The position numbers and the translations under genes were made by a program. A stretch of 64,000 bases of DNA, from the NCBI RefSeq assembly GCF_011758655.1, contig NZ_JAAMPA010000001.1, positions 1,798,001 to 1,862,000 of the forward strand. Direction: 5' to 3'. The stretch comes from Modestobacter marinus. Lineage in GTDB: Bacteria; Actinomycetota; Actinomycetes; Mycobacteriales; Geodermatophilaceae. Shown one piece after another: positions 46,944 through 55,935 of this stretch. Position 1 is the first letter of the stretch. Each line of letters starts with the position of its first letter. Below the pieces are notes generated by a model that had not been told where the DNA came from, made no database searches, and was given only the letters and a program-made list of their open reading frames with translations.

Positions 46944-46968
46944 GCCCCGTCCCCGAGGAGGACGGGGC
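46944..46968 (-). terminator. Stop-codon hairpin after ohrR (copy D, shorter)
   Basis: GCCCCGTCC/GGACGGGGC, 9-bp perfect stem, 7-nt loop, 6 nt beyond the ohrR stop. It begins TGAGGGAGCGCCCC on the minus strand, similar to copies A and C, but lacks the GAGCNTGCGA apex. Confidence 0.75.
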
Positions 46969-46974
46969 GCTCCC

Positions 46975-47436
46975 TCAGGCCGGGGCGCTCGCGCGGGTGT
47001 CGGCGACCCGGTCGGTGATCAGCCGCAGCTGGCTCTTCAGCTCGTCGAACTGCTCCTGGTTCAGCGCCAGGGCGTCGATCATCTCCGCGGAGACCGCGCA
47101 CGCTGGGGCCTGGAGCGCCCGGCCCTCGTCGGTCAGCCGGACGGAGACGGACCGCTCGTCGTCGGCCCGGCGGTGCCGGGTCACCAGACCCGCGGCCGTG
47201 AGCCGCTTGAGCAGCGGGGACAGGGTCCCGGAGTCCAGCGCGAGGCGGGTGCCCAGCTGGCCGACGGTCTGCCCGTCCTGCTCCCACAGCAGCATGAGGA
47301 CCAGGTACTGGGGGTAGGTGACCCCCAGCTCGTCCAGCAGGGGCCGGTAGCGGGCCGTGACGGCCCGCGAGGCGGCGTAGAGCGCGAAACAGAGCTGATC
47401 GTCGAGAGCGACGCTCGGCGACGGGGTGTCTGTCAT
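46975..47436 (-). CDS. ohrR: MarR family peroxide sensor, OhrR-type
   Basis: A 153-aa MarR protein with the reactive Cys16 in [15 protein letters not shown], the conserved sensing Cys of OhrR that is oxidised by organic hydroperoxides. [17 protein letters not shown] and [36 protein letters not shown] complete the OhrR signature. No second Cys typical of 2-Cys OhrR is seen at the far end except the Cys in APACAVS (about residue 119), which could serve as one. The likely target is the osmC gene downstream. Confidence 0.9.
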   Translation of the reverse strand: MTDTPSPSVALDDQLCFALYAASRAVTARYRPLLDELGVTYPQYLVLMLLWEQDGQTVGQLGTRLALDSGTLSPLLKRLTAAGLVTRHRRADDERSVSVRLTDEGRALQAPACAVSAEMIDALALNQEQFDELKSQLRLITDRVADTRASAPA

Positions 47437-47584
47437 GCAGCAAGAGTAGGGCGCGATACGACCGCGAGCATCCATGTGGTCTGTCGCGTCAGCTTTTCTG
47501 GCCGGTCCCGTCTCCTGCCGCGCCGCTCTCCTGGCCAGGGTCGGAGGCCCCGGGCCCATGGCCGGTCGGCACTGGACGGCTCAG

Positions 47585-47605
47585 GTTGAGTGGAACAGAC
47601 TCAAG
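47585..47605 (+). promoter_or_regulatory. HAIR element (HspR operator) upstream of clpB
   Basis: GTTGAGT-N7-ACTCAAG, identical to the HAIR consensus CTTGAGT-N7-ACTCAAG except for the first base. It lies 61 nt before the clpB ATG. With the dnaK site it defines a two-promoter HspR regulon in this window. Confidence 0.88.
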
Positions 47606-47666
47606 TCCTGCTCCGTTGGAGTCGACGAACCGTCCCGTGTCGCAGGAGAGGACAGACCCACCCGCC

Positions 47667-50327
47667 ATGCAGAGCAAGCTCACCACCCGTTCGCAGGAGG
47701 CCGTCGCCGCCGCTCAGCGGCTGGCGGTCGACCGGGGCCAGGCCGCCCTCGAGCCCCTGCACCTGCTGGTCGCCCTGCTCGAGCAGGCCGACGGCATCGC
47801 CGGGCCGCTCCTGCAGGCCACCGGCGCCGACCCGGCCGACGTGCGTGCGAAGGCGGACGCCGCGCTGCGCCGGATGCCCAGCGTCAGCGGCTCCACCGTG
47901 GCCGCCCCCGCGCCGTCCCGGGAGCTCCTCCGGGCGATCAACGCCGCCGGCGAGCAGGCCAGCGCACTGGGCGACGAGTACGTCTCCACCGAGCACCTGC
48001 TGGTCGGCCTGGCCAGCACCGACGGTGAGGCCGGCGCCGTCCTGACCAGTTCCGGGGCCACCCGCGACGCCCTCGTCGCGGCGTTCCGCACCGTCCGCGG
48101 CAACCGCAAGGTCACCAGCCCCGACCCGGAGAGCACCTTCCAGGCGCTGGAGAAGTACGCCGTCGACCTGACCGCCCGGGCCCGGGAGGGCCGGATGGAC
48201 CCGGTCATCGGCCGGGACGCCGAGATCCGCCGGGTGGTGCAGGTGCTCTCCCGGCGCACCAAGAACAACCCCGTCCTGATCGGGGAGCCCGGCGTCGGCA
48301 AGACCGCGATCGTCGAGGGCCTGGCCCAGCGGATCGTCGCCGGGGACGTGCCGGAGAGCCTCAAGGGCAAGCGGCTCATGGCACTGGACCTGAGCGCCAT
48401 GGTCGCCGGGGCCAAGTACCGCGGTGAGTTCGAGGAGCGGCTCAAGGCCGTCCTCCAGGAGATCACCGAGGCCGAGGGTCAGGTCGTCACCTTCATCGAC
48501 GAGCTGCACACCATCGTCGGCGCCGGTGCCAGCGGTGACTCCGCGATGGACGCCGGCAACATGATCAAGCCGATGCTGGCCCGCGGCGAGCTGCGGATGG
48601 TCGGTGCGACCACCCTCGACGAGTTCCGCGAGCACATCGAGAAGGACCCGGCGCTGGAGCGGCGGTTCCAGCAGGTCTACGTCGGGGAGCCGTCGGTCGA
48701 GGACACGATCGGCATCCTCCGTGGCCTGAAGGAGCGCTACGAGGTGCACCACGGGGTGCGGATCACCGACGGCGCGATCGTCGCGGCGGCCACCCTGTCG
48801 GACCGGTACGTCACCGCCCGGTTCCTCCCGGACAAGGCGATCGACCTCGTAGACGAGGCCGCCAGCCGGCTGCGGATGGAGATCGACAGCCGGCCGGTCG
48901 AGGTCGACGAGGTGGAGCGGGTCGTCCGCCGGCTGGAGATCGAGGAGATGGCGCTGGCCAAGGAGGAGGACCCGGCGTCCCTCCAGCGGCTGGCGGCGCT
49001 CCGCGAGGAGCTGGCCGACCGCCGCGAGGCGCTCGGCGAGCTGACCGCCCGGTGGCAGCAGGACAAGACGGCGATCGACCGGATCCAGCACACCAAGGAG
49101 GAGCTGGAGGGCGTGCGCCTGGAGGCCGAGCGGGCCGAGCGGGACGGTGACCTGGCCCGGGTCGCCGAGCTGCGCTACGGCCGCATGCCCGCGCTGGAGC
49201 GCGCCCTGGCCGAGGCCGAGGCGTCGGTCGCGGCCAGCCAGTCGATGCTCAAGGAGGAGGTCGGCGCCGACGACATCGCCGAGGTCGTCCAGGCCTGGAC
49301 CGGGATCCCGGCCGGCCGCCTGCTGGAGGGGGAGACGCAGAAGCTGCTGCGGATGGAGGACGAGCTCGGGAAGCGGGTCGTCGGCCAGCCCGACGCCGTC
49401 CGCGCCGTCTCCGACGCGGTTCGCCGGGCGCGCTCCGGTGTCGCCGACCCGGACCGGCCGACCGGCTCCTTCCTCTTCCTGGGCCCCACCGGGGTGGGGA
49501 AGACCGAGCTGGCCAAGGCGCTGGCGGAGTTCCTGTTCGACGACGAGCGGGCGATGGTCCGCATCGACATGAGCGAGTACTCCGAGAAGCACTCGGTGGC
49601 CCGGCTGGTCGGCGCCCCGCCCGGGTACGTCGGCTACGAGGCGGGCGGCCAGCTCACCGAGGCGGTGCGGCGCCGGCCGTACACGGTGGTGCTGCTCGAC
49701 GAGGTGGAGAAGGCGCACCCCGACGTCTTCGACGTGCTGCTGCAGGTGCTCGACGACGGCCGGCTCACCGACGGGCAGGGCCGCACCGTCGACTTCCGCA
49801 GCACGCTGCTCGTGCTGACCTCGAACCTCGGGTCGCAGGTGATCGCCGACCAGTCGGTGCCCGACGAGCAGAAGCAGCGGGCGGTGCAGGAGGTGGTGCG
49901 GGCGCACTTCAAGCCGGAGTTCCTCAACCGGCTCGACGACGTCGTCACCTTCCGCGCCCTGGGCTCCGACGAGCTCGTCGGGATCGTCGACATCCAGGTC
50001 GGCGTGCTCGCCCGCCGGCTGGCCGCCCGCCGGCTCACCCTGCGGGTGACCGACGCGGCGCGGGAGTGGCTGGCGCTCAACGGCTTCGACCCGGTCTACG
50101 GGGCCCGGCCGCTGCGCCGGCTGGTGCAGTCGGCGATCGGCGACCAGCTCGCCCGGGCGCTGCTGGCCGGGGAGATCCGCGACGGCGACGACGTCCTCGT
50201 CGACTGGGCGGCCGACGTGGCCGACGGCGACGCCGGGCTCACCGTCACCCGGGGGGCGACCCCCGGGGAGCAGGCCGCTGAGCCCGGTCCGGCCCCGCGG
50301 TCGATCGAGCCCGGCACCGGCGGGTGA
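47667..50327 (+). CDS. clpB: ATP-dependent disaggregase ClpB
   Basis: Hsp100 chaperone that rescues aggregates with DnaK. 886 aa. A double Clp-N repeat opens at [20 protein letters not shown]. Walker A of NBD1 is [15 protein letters not shown]; the middle coiled-coil domain that separates ClpB from ClpA/C is at about residues 400-515. Walker A of NBD2 is [19 protein letters not shown], with the pore loop [13 protein letters not shown]. It ends in an acidic tail. HspR box upstream; strong terminator downstream. Confidence 0.97.
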   Translation: MQSKLTTRSQEAVAAAQRLAVDRGQAALEPLHLLVALLEQADGIAGPLLQATGADPADVRAKADAALRRMPSVSGSTVAAPAPSRELLRAINAAGEQASALGDEYVSTEHLLVGLASTDGEAGAVLTSSGATRDALVAAFRTVRGNRKVTSPDPESTFQALEKYAVDLTARAREGRMDPVIGRDAEIRRVVQVLSRRTKNNPVLIGEPGVGKTAIVEGLAQRIVAGDVPESLKGKRLMALDLSAMVAGAKYRGEFEERLKAVLQEITEAEGQVVTFIDELHTIVGAGASGDSAMDAGNMIKPMLARGELRMVGATTLDEFREHIEKDPALERRFQQVYVGEPSVEDTIGILRGLKERYEVHHGVRITDGAIVAAATLSDRYVTARFLPDKAIDLVDEAASRLRMEIDSRPVEVDEVERVVRRLEIEEMALAKEEDPASLQRLAALREELADRREALGELTARWQQDKTAIDRIQHTKEELEGVRLEAERAERDGDLARVAELRYGRMPALERALAEAEASVAASQSMLKEEVGADDIAEVVQAWTGIPAGRLLEGETQKLLRMEDELGKRVVGQPDAVRAVSDAVRRARSGVADPDRPTGSFLFLGPTGVGKTELAKALAEFLFDDERAMVRIDMSEYSEKHSVARLVGAPPGYVGYEAGGQLTEAVRRRPYTVVLLDEVEKAHPDVFDVLLQVLDDGRLTDGQGRTVDFRSTLLVLTSNLGSQVIADQSVPDEQKQRAVQEVVRAHFKPEFLNRLDDVVTFRALGSDELVGIVDIQVGVLARRLAARRLTLRVTDAAREWLALNGFDPVYGARPLRRLVQSAIGDQLARALLAGEIRDGDDVLVDWAADVADGDAGLTVTRGATPGEQAAEPGPAPRSIEPGTGG

Positions 50328-50331
50328 CGTC

Positions 50332-50362
50332 CCGTGCCCGCCGTCGGTGACGGCGGGCACGG
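50332..50362. terminator. Bidirectional terminator between clpB and DUF4190 gene
   Basis: A perfect 14-bp stem CCGTGCCCGCCGTC/GACGGCGGGCACGG with a 3-nt loop, between convergent stops (5 nt from clpB, 11 nt from the other). Confidence 0.88.
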
Positions 50363-50372
50363 TCCCGGCGGG

Positions 50373-50906
50373 TCAGCTCGTGACGTCCTGCAGGCACTGC
50401 TCGTAGGCGGCCTGGTCACCGGTCTGGCTGAAGTCGTCGATGCAGGTCTCGGCGGTGTTCACGAAGAACACCGCCGCGGCCAGGACGATCGCGCCGAGCA
50501 CCAGGCCGACGACCCCGGTCACGATGCCGGCGATCGGCATGCCGCGGCTGTCGGCCCGCCGGGCCTTGACCCGGCGCAGCGCGACGATCCCCAGGACGAT
50601 CGCCAGGAGGCCCAGCACGATGCCGGGGACGCCGAGGAAGAAGGCCCCCGGCACGGACAGGAGGCCCAGCACCAGGGAGGCGATCCCGAGTCCGTTGGAC
50701 TTCCGGGGTGCGGCGTACCCGCCCGGCTGCTGCCCGTAGGGGTCCGGTTGCCCGTACTGGATCGGCTGCCCGTAGGCCGCCGCCTGACCGTAGGCAGCCG
50801 GCTCCCCGTAGGCGCCGGGTCCGGGTCGGCCGTAGGCACCACCCTGCCCTGGGCGGTCGTCGCCGGGACGAGAGGGCTCGGGCGGCGGTGCTGGAGGCGT
50901 CGTCAC
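50373..50906 (-). CDS. DUF4190 membrane protein with Gly/Tyr-rich N-terminus
   Basis: A 177-aa protein. The cytoplasmic first 80 residues are disordered, with YGQ/YGRP repeats (AYGQAAAYGQPIQYGQPDPYG). Two membrane segments follow, GLGIASLVLGLLSVPG plus GVPGIVLGLLAIVLGIVAL, and GIVTGVVGLVLGAIVLAAAVFF; the KSNGLGIASLVLGLL motif is typical of DUF4190. A short outer tail has two Cys (AETCIDDF, YEQCLQDV). GTG 50906 is chosen because TACGCT (50914-50919 on the minus strand) lies 7 nt upstream, the leaderless pattern. Role unknown. Confidence 0.8.
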   Translation of the reverse strand: MTTPPAPPPEPSRPGDDRPGQGGAYGRPGPGAYGEPAAYGQAAAYGQPIQYGQPDPYGQQPGGYAAPRKSNGLGIASLVLGLLSVPGAFFLGVPGIVLGLLAIVLGIVALRRVKARRADSRGMPIAGIVTGVVGLVLGAIVLAAAVFFVNTAETCIDDFSQTGDQAAYEQCLQDVTS

Positions 50907-51085
50907 CCTCTCGAGCGTAGGCGTCGGCGAGGGGACGGCGGCCGCGACGGCCGCCGGTGGCACCCGGAGCGGGGTGCCCCGAGCGGGTGAGGACGGGCGT
51001 CTCACCGGGGCGGATCCGGTGCCAGGGAGGTGGGGATGCGCGACGATCGGGGACGTCCACCCACGCAGGTCGCCGAGGAGCCGTC

Positions 51086-51712
51086 ATGACGTCAGGACCG
51101 CAGGACCCGCACCAGGGCGGGTACGGGCAGCAGCCGCCGGAGGGCGGGCCACCCCGGTACGGGGCGGACGGCCGCGAGTACGGCGGCCAGCCCTCGTGGG
51201 GGCAGGGGGGCCCGGGAGAGCCCGGCTACAGCTCCTACCCCGCCGCGCCCGCCGGTTCCCCCGGCGGAGAGGTGGGCGCACCCACGGAGCGGCCCACCAC
51301 CGTCACGGCCGGCATCGCCGCCTTCCTGGTCAACACGCTGCTCAACGCGCTCGGCACGATCCTGCTCTTCACCGACATGGACGGCTACCGGGCCGACCTG
51401 GCCGAGATCGGTGGCCTCACCGAGGACCAGGTCTCCACGGCGGTGACGGTCGGCGTCGTCATCAGCCTGCTGTTCATCGCCGCGTTCCTGGCGGTGCTCT
51501 GGTTCGCCTGGCAGGGCCGCAACTGGGCGCGCATCGTGCTCTGGGTGCTGGGCGGGCTGACCGTGATCTCGGCGCTGACCGGCACGGCGGGGACGAGTGG
51601 TCTCCTGTCCACGCTGCAGCTGCTGCTGGTCCTGGCCGGCATCGTGCTGCTGGCCCTCAAGCCGTCCAACGACTGGTACCGCGCCCAGGCGCAGCGCCGG
51701 AACCGCTACTGA
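51086..51712 (+). CDS. Hypothetical membrane protein with Gly/Pro/Tyr-rich N-terminus
   Basis: A 208-aa protein. The first 80 residues are Gly/Pro/Gln/Tyr-rich and probably disordered; four hydrophobic segments follow (GIAAFLVNTLLNALGTILLF, VGVVISLLFIAAFLAVLWFAW, IVLWVLGGLTVISALTG and LLLVLAGIVLLALKP). It ends SNDWYRAQAQRRNRY. GAGGAG precedes ATG 51086. Similar in design to the neighbouring DUF4190 protein but not the same family. Function unknown. Confidence 0.8.
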   Translation: MTSGPQDPHQGGYGQQPPEGGPPRYGADGREYGGQPSWGQGGPGEPGYSSYPAAPAGSPGGEVGAPTERPTTVTAGIAAFLVNTLLNALGTILLFTDMDGYRADLAEIGGLTEDQVSTAVTVGVVISLLFIAAFLAVLWFAWQGRNWARIVLWVLGGLTVISALTGTAGTSGLLSTLQLLLVLAGIVLLALKPSNDWYRAQAQRRNRY

Positions 51713-51718
51713 CCCCGG

Positions 51719-52207
51719 TCACCGGGTGGCGCGGCTGCGTGGGCCGGACGAGGTCCACGCAGCCGTCGTGCGGGCGGCCAGACTGGTGACGGCGGCCGCG
51801 CACAGCACCAGGACCAGCAAGGTCGAGACGGCGACACCGCCGGCCAGGAGCGTCGCCACGAGCGTGAGCACCCCCAGCCCCGCGGTGGTCGCGAGCCCGG
51901 ACCACCGTGCCCAGCCGTGCCTCCGGGCCAGCCCGGCTGCCGACACCGCCGCCAGCCCCCCGAAGACGACGGCCTGGACGAGGTTGGCCAGCACGACCCG
52001 CTCGGCGTCCGACCGGGGTGAGTCCGGCTGTGCGGCGGCGAGGGCGTCGACCACCGCCTCCCGCGTCAGGGACGTGAGCAGCGCGTTGAGCAGCAGGAGC
52101 AGGGCCAGTCCGACGAGCAGGCCCACCGCGACCCGGGCCGACGGTGGCATGCCCGGGCGGGGCTGCGCCGGGTCGAGCGGGCCGGACGACGACGGGCGGG
52201 CGGGCAC
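51719..52207 (-). CDS. Hypothetical four-helix membrane protein
   Basis: A 162-aa protein with hydrophobic segments VAVGLLVGLALLLLLNALL, VVLANLVQAVVFGGLAAVSAAGL, LATTAGLGVLTLVATLLAGG and STLLVLVLCAAAVTSLA. An outside or periplasmic acidic stretch links the first two. The start is uncertain: GTG 52207 gives a 28-residue Pro-rich lead, ATG 52151 gives a shorter protein beginning MPPSARV. It converges on the preceding gene with a 6-nt gap. No family recognised. Confidence 0.65.
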   Translation of the reverse strand: MPARPSSSGPLDPAQPRPGMPPSARVAVGLLVGLALLLLLNALLTSLTREAVVDALAAAQPDSPRSDAERVVLANLVQAVVFGGLAAVSAAGLARRHGWARWSGLATTAGLGVLTLVATLLAGGVAVSTLLVLVLCAAAVTSLAARTTAAWTSSGPRSRATR

Positions 52208-52344
52208 CGCGCCAGCCTGACATGTCGGTGGACCCTCGGTCGGCGGCGCGCTGCCACCCGGTGGGTCGGGGGCCACGATCCAGACACATCGCAGGCGATC
52301 GAGTTGCCCGTGACCTGATCGTGACGAACCGATGTTCGTTTCGG

Positions 52345-52372
52345 GCATCCGCACGGCGTTCGCGTGCCGAAC
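52345..52372 (+). promoter_or_regulatory. SigK-like ECF promoter of the molybdopterin oxidoreductase
   Basis: GCATCC-N16-CCGAAC, close to the mycobacterial SigK consensus as I recall it (CCATCC, about 16 nt, CCGAAT). The -10 ends 7 nt before GTG 52380, which suggests a leaderless message. The downstream gene set (oxidoreductase and fasciclin proteins) resembles the known SigK regulon around mpt70/mpt83. Confidence 0.55.
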
Positions 52373-52379
52373 ACCAACC

Positions 52380-54071
52380 GTGACCGACACACCACGACAC
52401 GGCGCGACGCCCGGCCCCGCCCGCCGCACCGGTCGCTGGGCGGCGGGTGCCCTGGCCGGGCTGATCTCGGCCGCGGCCGCCCTCGGGGCCGCCGAGCTGG
52501 CGGCCGGCCTCATCGGTCCCGCCTCCTCGCCGGTCGTGGCCGTCGGCAACGCCGCGATCCCGCTGACCCCCGAGCCGGTCAAGGCCTTCGCGATCCGCAC
52601 GTTCGGTGAGGACGACAAGATCGCGCTGGTCGTCGGGACCCTCGTCGTCATCGCCTGCTACGCCGCCCTGGTGGGGCTCGTCGGCCTGCGGTCCCGTCTC
52701 CTGGGTGCCGCCGGGGTCGCCCTCTTCGGGCTCGTCGGGTTCGTCGCGGCGGCCACCCGGCCCGCCGGGAGCCTGCTGGACGGCGTCCCGTCGGTGGTCG
52801 GCGCGGTGGTCGGCATCGCCGTCCTGGGCGCCCTGCTGGGCACGCTGAGCCGGCGAGCGGTCGCCGGGCACGACGACGCCGAGCCCGGCGCGGTGCCGGC
52901 GCCTGCGGCCGGGACGACGCAGGCAGACCGGGCCGACGACGGGCTGCTGGGCCGGCTCCGGGAGGCGCTGGCCTCCGGCGACCGGGGCGGCACGGCCGTG
53001 GACCGCCGCGCGTTCCTGGTGTCCGGCGGCGTCGCGCTCGGCGCCGCGGCGGTCGCCGGTGGTGGGGGCCGGTTGCTGCAACGCCGGTTCGCCGTCGCCG
53101 GTGCCCGGTCCGAGCTCGCGCTGCCCGTGCCGTCGTCCCCGGCCCCGGCGCTGCCCGCCGGTGCGGACCTGGCCGAGCGCATCCCGGGGCTCACCCCGCT
53201 GTTCACCGCCAACCGGGACTTCTACCGCGTGGACACCGCGCTCACCGTCCCGCAGCTGAGCCCGTCGGACTACACCCTCCGCCTCACCGGCATGTTCGAC
53301 TCGCCGCGCTCCTTCACCCTCGCCGAGCTGTACGACCGGGACGACCTGATCGAGCGGGACATCACGCTGACCTGCGTCTCCAACGAGGTGGGCGGGAAGC
53401 TGGCCGGCACCGCCCGGTGGGTCGGCGTCCCCCTGGGAGCCCTCCTCCGGGAGGCAGGCGTGCAGTCCGGGTCCGACCAGCTCGTCTGCCGGTCCAGCGA
53501 CGGCATGACCATCGGCACGCCCACCCGGTCCGCGCTCGAGGTCGAGGACGCCATGCTGGCGATCGGGATGAACGGCGAGCCGCTGCCGGTCGCCCACGGC
53601 TTCCCGGTGCGGATGCTGGTCCCCGGTCTCTACGGCTACGTCTCGGCGTGCAAGTGGCTCACCGGCATCGATGCCAGCACCTACGACGCCTTCGACGCCT
53701 ACTGGACCGAGCGCGACTGGGCCGTCGACGGGCCGATCAAGGTCTTCGCCCGGATCGACACCCCAGCCCCGTTGCGGCAGCTGCCGGCCGGCCGCCATCC
53801 CGTCGCCGGGGTGGCGTGGGCGCAGACCCGGGGCATCGCGCGGGTCGAGGTGCGGGTGGACGACGAGGACTTCGTCGACGCCGAGCTCTCACCGGAGGTG
53901 GACGCCGACCTGTGGCGCCAGTGGGTGCTGCCGGTCGAGCTGACGCCCGGCCAGCACCAGCTGACCGTCCGGGCCACCGACCGGGCCGGGACCGTCCAGA
54001 CCGACCAGCGCGTGCCGCCCTTCCCTGCCGGGGCCAGTGGCTGGCACTCCATCCGGGTCATCGCGACCTGA
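52380..54071 (+). CDS. Membrane-anchored molybdopterin-dependent oxidoreductase (sulfite oxidase fold)
   Basis: A 563-aa protein. The N-terminal 160 residues hold four hydrophobic segments; a further one with Tat-like start RRAFLVSGGVALGAAAVAGGG sits near residue 205. The Moco domain follows, with the molybdenum-ligand Cys in DITLTCVSNEVGGKLAGTARW and the HGFPVRMLVPGLYGYVSACKWL cofactor segment. The C-terminal Mo-co dimerisation domain ends GWHSIRVIA. Substrate unknown; methionine-sulfoxide or sulfite-type chemistry is possible. GTG 52380 is placed by the ECF-like promoter. Followed by two fasciclin lipoproteins. Confidence 0.88.
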   Translation: MTDTPRHGATPGPARRTGRWAAGALAGLISAAAALGAAELAAGLIGPASSPVVAVGNAAIPLTPEPVKAFAIRTFGEDDKIALVVGTLVVIACYAALVGLVGLRSRLLGAAGVALFGLVGFVAAATRPAGSLLDGVPSVVGAVVGIAVLGALLGTLSRRAVAGHDDAEPGAVPAPAAGTTQADRADDGLLGRLREALASGDRGGTAVDRRAFLVSGGVALGAAAVAGGGGRLLQRRFAVAGARSELALPVPSSPAPALPAGADLAERIPGLTPLFTANRDFYRVDTALTVPQLSPSDYTLRLTGMFDSPRSFTLAELYDRDDLIERDITLTCVSNEVGGKLAGTARWVGVPLGALLREAGVQSGSDQLVCRSSDGMTIGTPTRSALEVEDAMLAIGMNGEPLPVAHGFPVRMLVPGLYGYVSACKWLTGIDASTYDAFDAYWTERDWAVDGPIKVFARIDTPAPLRQLPAGRHPVAGVAWAQTRGIARVEVRVDDEDFVDAELSPEVDADLWRQWVLPVELTPGQHQLTVRATDRAGTVQTDQRVPPFPAGASGWHSIRVIAT

Positions 54072-54077
54072 CACGCA

Positions 54078-54101
54078 GGTGCCGGGCGACCGCCCGGCAC
54101 C
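54078..54101 (+). terminator. Hairpin after the molybdopterin oxidoreductase gene
   Basis: A 10-bp perfect stem GGTGCCGGGC/GCCCGGCACC with loop GACC, 6 nt after the stop and about 94 nt before the next gene. Confidence 0.65.
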
Positions 54102-54194
54102 CCACACGCTCGTCGACGGCCACCGGCCGGCGGCGCTGCCCGGGCCGACGGTCCGGGTGCCGGACCCACCCTCGCACCACCCCAGGAGACCACC

Positions 54195-54887
54195 GTGAAG
54201 AGCACCCGCTTGAACCGCCTCGTCGTCGCCGGCGCCCTCACCGGCCTCGCGCTCACCATGACCGCCTGCGGCTCGGACGACACGTCCACCGCCAGCGGGG
54301 ACAGCAGCGCGTCCCCGACCACCGAGGCCATGGAGGAGACCGACGCCATGGAGGAGACCGAGGCCATGGAGACCACCGAGGCCATGGCCGAGGGGCCCTT
54401 CGGCCCGGCGTGCTCGCTGGTGCCGACCGAGGGGGAGGGCAGCGTGGAGGGCATGTCCGACGACCCGGTCGCCACCGCCGCCAGCAACAACCCCGTGCTG
54501 TCCACCCTCGTCACGGCCGTCACCCAGGCCGGGCTGGTCGACACGCTCAACTCCGCCGAGGACATCACCGTGCTGGCCCCGGCCAACAGCGCGTTCGAGG
54601 CCGTGCCGGCCGATGCGCTGAACGGCCTGCTGGCCGACCAGGCCCAGCTCACCGAGGTGCTGACCTCGCACGTCATCCCGGGCCGGCTGAGCCCGTCGGA
54701 GCTGGCCGGTGAGCACACCACGCTCTCCGGTGCCACGGTCACCATCGAGGGCTCCGGCGAGGACTTCTCCCTCTCCGCCGACCAGACCGTGCTGGGCGCC
54801 TCCCCGGCCTCGGTCGTCTGCGGCGACGTGCAGACGGCGAACGCCACCGTCTACATCGTCGACCAGGTGCTGGCCCCCTCCGCCTGA
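54195..54887 (+). CDS. Fasciclin domain lipoprotein 1
   Basis: A 230-aa secreted lipoprotein. Signal peptide RLVVAGALTGLALTMTAC with the lipobox Cys near residue 25, then an acidic Met/Glu/Thr repeat (AMEETDAMEETEAMETTEAM), then one FAS1 domain: NPVLSTLVTAVTQAGLVDTLNSAEDITVLAPANSAFEAVPA, HVIPGRLSPSELAG and TANATVYIVDQVLAPS. This is the MPT70/MPT83 type of fold. GTG 54195 follows AGGAG. It is a probable partner or paralog of the protein at 55195. Confidence 0.92.
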   Translation: MKSTRLNRLVVAGALTGLALTMTACGSDDTSTASGDSSASPTTEAMEETDAMEETEAMETTEAMAEGPFGPACSLVPTEGEGSVEGMSDDPVATAASNNPVLSTLVTAVTQAGLVDTLNSAEDITVLAPANSAFEAVPADALNGLLADQAQLTEVLTSHVIPGRLSPSELAGEHTTLSGATVTIEGSGEDFSLSADQTVLGASPASVVCGDVQTANATVYIVDQVLAPSA

Positions 54888-55194
54888 CCCACGGGCCCCG
54901 GCCGCTCCCCGCCTGCGGTGACCCGCGGCGGGGGGACGGCGAGGGGTCGCCGGGTCGTCGTCCGGTCCTGGACGGCCGCCCGGCGGCCGTGGCACGGGAG
55001 CCGGCCGGGTGGGGACGACGGCGGCGCCCGGACGGCGGCCCCGGCCGGGACCGCTGCCCCCGGGCCCCGGAGCGGGCAGCCCGGTCATCCGGCGGACGGA
55101 TGTCATGCTGGCGGCTCCCGGCCAGCGGGCCAGGACGCCCCCGGGGCCAGCTGGTCCCGGGCGCGGGTGGACCGAGACCAGGAGGACAGCCGCA
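54888..55194 (+). other. 307-nt gap between the fasciclin genes
   Basis: No credible ORF. A hairpin at 54907-54933 (CCCCGCC plus GCGG pairing with CCGC plus GGCGGGG, loop TGAC) is a probable terminator of the first fasciclin gene. AGGAGG at about 55180 is the ribosome site of the second. I see no copy of the SigK-like promoter here. Confidence 0.55.
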
Positions 55195-55887
55195 GTGATG
55201 GCCCCCCGGCAGACCCGATCCGTCGTCCCGTCCCGGATCGGTGGGCTGCTCGCCGTCCCGGTCATCCTCGCCGGGCTGGCCGGCTGCAGCGGGTCCGACG
55301 ACGAACCGACCGCGCGCGCCACCCCCAGCGCCACGGCCGCCGAGACCAGCGCCGCGGCCCCGACCTCGGAGGCGGCTGCCGCACCCACCGGCCCGATCGG
55401 ACCGGGCTGCGAGCAGGTCTTCCCGGCCGCGGCCGGCGGTGCCCCGGCGGACCTGGCGACCCAGCCGGTGAGCGCGGCGGTGGGCGCCAACCCGCAGCTG
55501 AGCACCCTCACTGCCGCCGTGGGCGCGGCCAACCTGGTCGACGTGCTCAACACCCGCGAGGAGGTCACCGTGCTGGCGCCGACCAACGCCGCCTTCGACG
55601 CGCTGGGCCCCGACGCGGTGCCCGCGCTGCTCGGCGACGTCCCGCAGCTGACCTCGCTGCTGACCCACCACGTCCTGCCCGGCCGGCTGGCCCCGGCCGA
55701 CCTCGTCGGCGAGCACGTCACGCTCAACGGCGACCCGATCACCGTGACCGGGACGGCCGAGGCGCCGACCGTCGCCGTCGAGGGCACCGTGGCCGGCACC
55801 GCTCCGGCGACCGTCGTCTGCGGCAACGTGCCGACGGCGAACGCCACCGTCTACGTCATCGACCAGGTGCTCGCCCCGGCCGGCTGA
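55195..55887 (+). CDS. Fasciclin domain lipoprotein 2
   Basis: A 230-aa lipoprotein, paralog of the upstream one. Signal GGLLAVPVILAGLAGC with lipobox LAGC, a Thr/Ala/Pro-rich linker, then a FAS1 domain: NPQLSTLTAAVGAANLVDVLNTREEVTVLAPTNAAFDALGP, HHVLPGRLAPADLVG and NATVYVIDQVLAPAG. Adjacent GTG 55195 and ATG 55198 are both possible; GTG is preferred because AGGAGG is 9 nt away (12 nt for the ATG). The two proteins differ strongly in the linker and are nearly collinear in the FAS1 domain. Confidence 0.9.
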   Translation: MMAPRQTRSVVPSRIGGLLAVPVILAGLAGCSGSDDEPTARATPSATAAETSAAAPTSEAAAAPTGPIGPGCEQVFPAAAGGAPADLATQPVSAAVGANPQLSTLTAAVGAANLVDVLNTREEVTVLAPTNAAFDALGPDAVPALLGDVPQLTSLLTHHVLPGRLAPADLVGEHVTLNGDPITVTGTAEAPTVAVEGTVAGTAPATVVCGNVPTANATVYVIDQVLAPAG

Positions 55888-55922
55888 CCCGTGCGCCGGG
55901 GGTGACCGTCCGCCGGCCTCAG

Positions 55923-55928
55923 TAGGGT
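55923..55928 (+). promoter_or_regulatory. Leaderless promoter -10 of pyrE
   Basis: TAGGGT ends 7 nt before ATG 55936; no ribosome site is present. Confidence 0.5.
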
Positions 55929-55935
55929 CGCGCCC

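Noticed and set aside
54989..55198. Plus-strand ORF of 69 codons between the fasciclin genes
   Set aside because: Arg/Gly/Pro-rich composition without a ribosome site, typical of noncoding GC-rich DNA.
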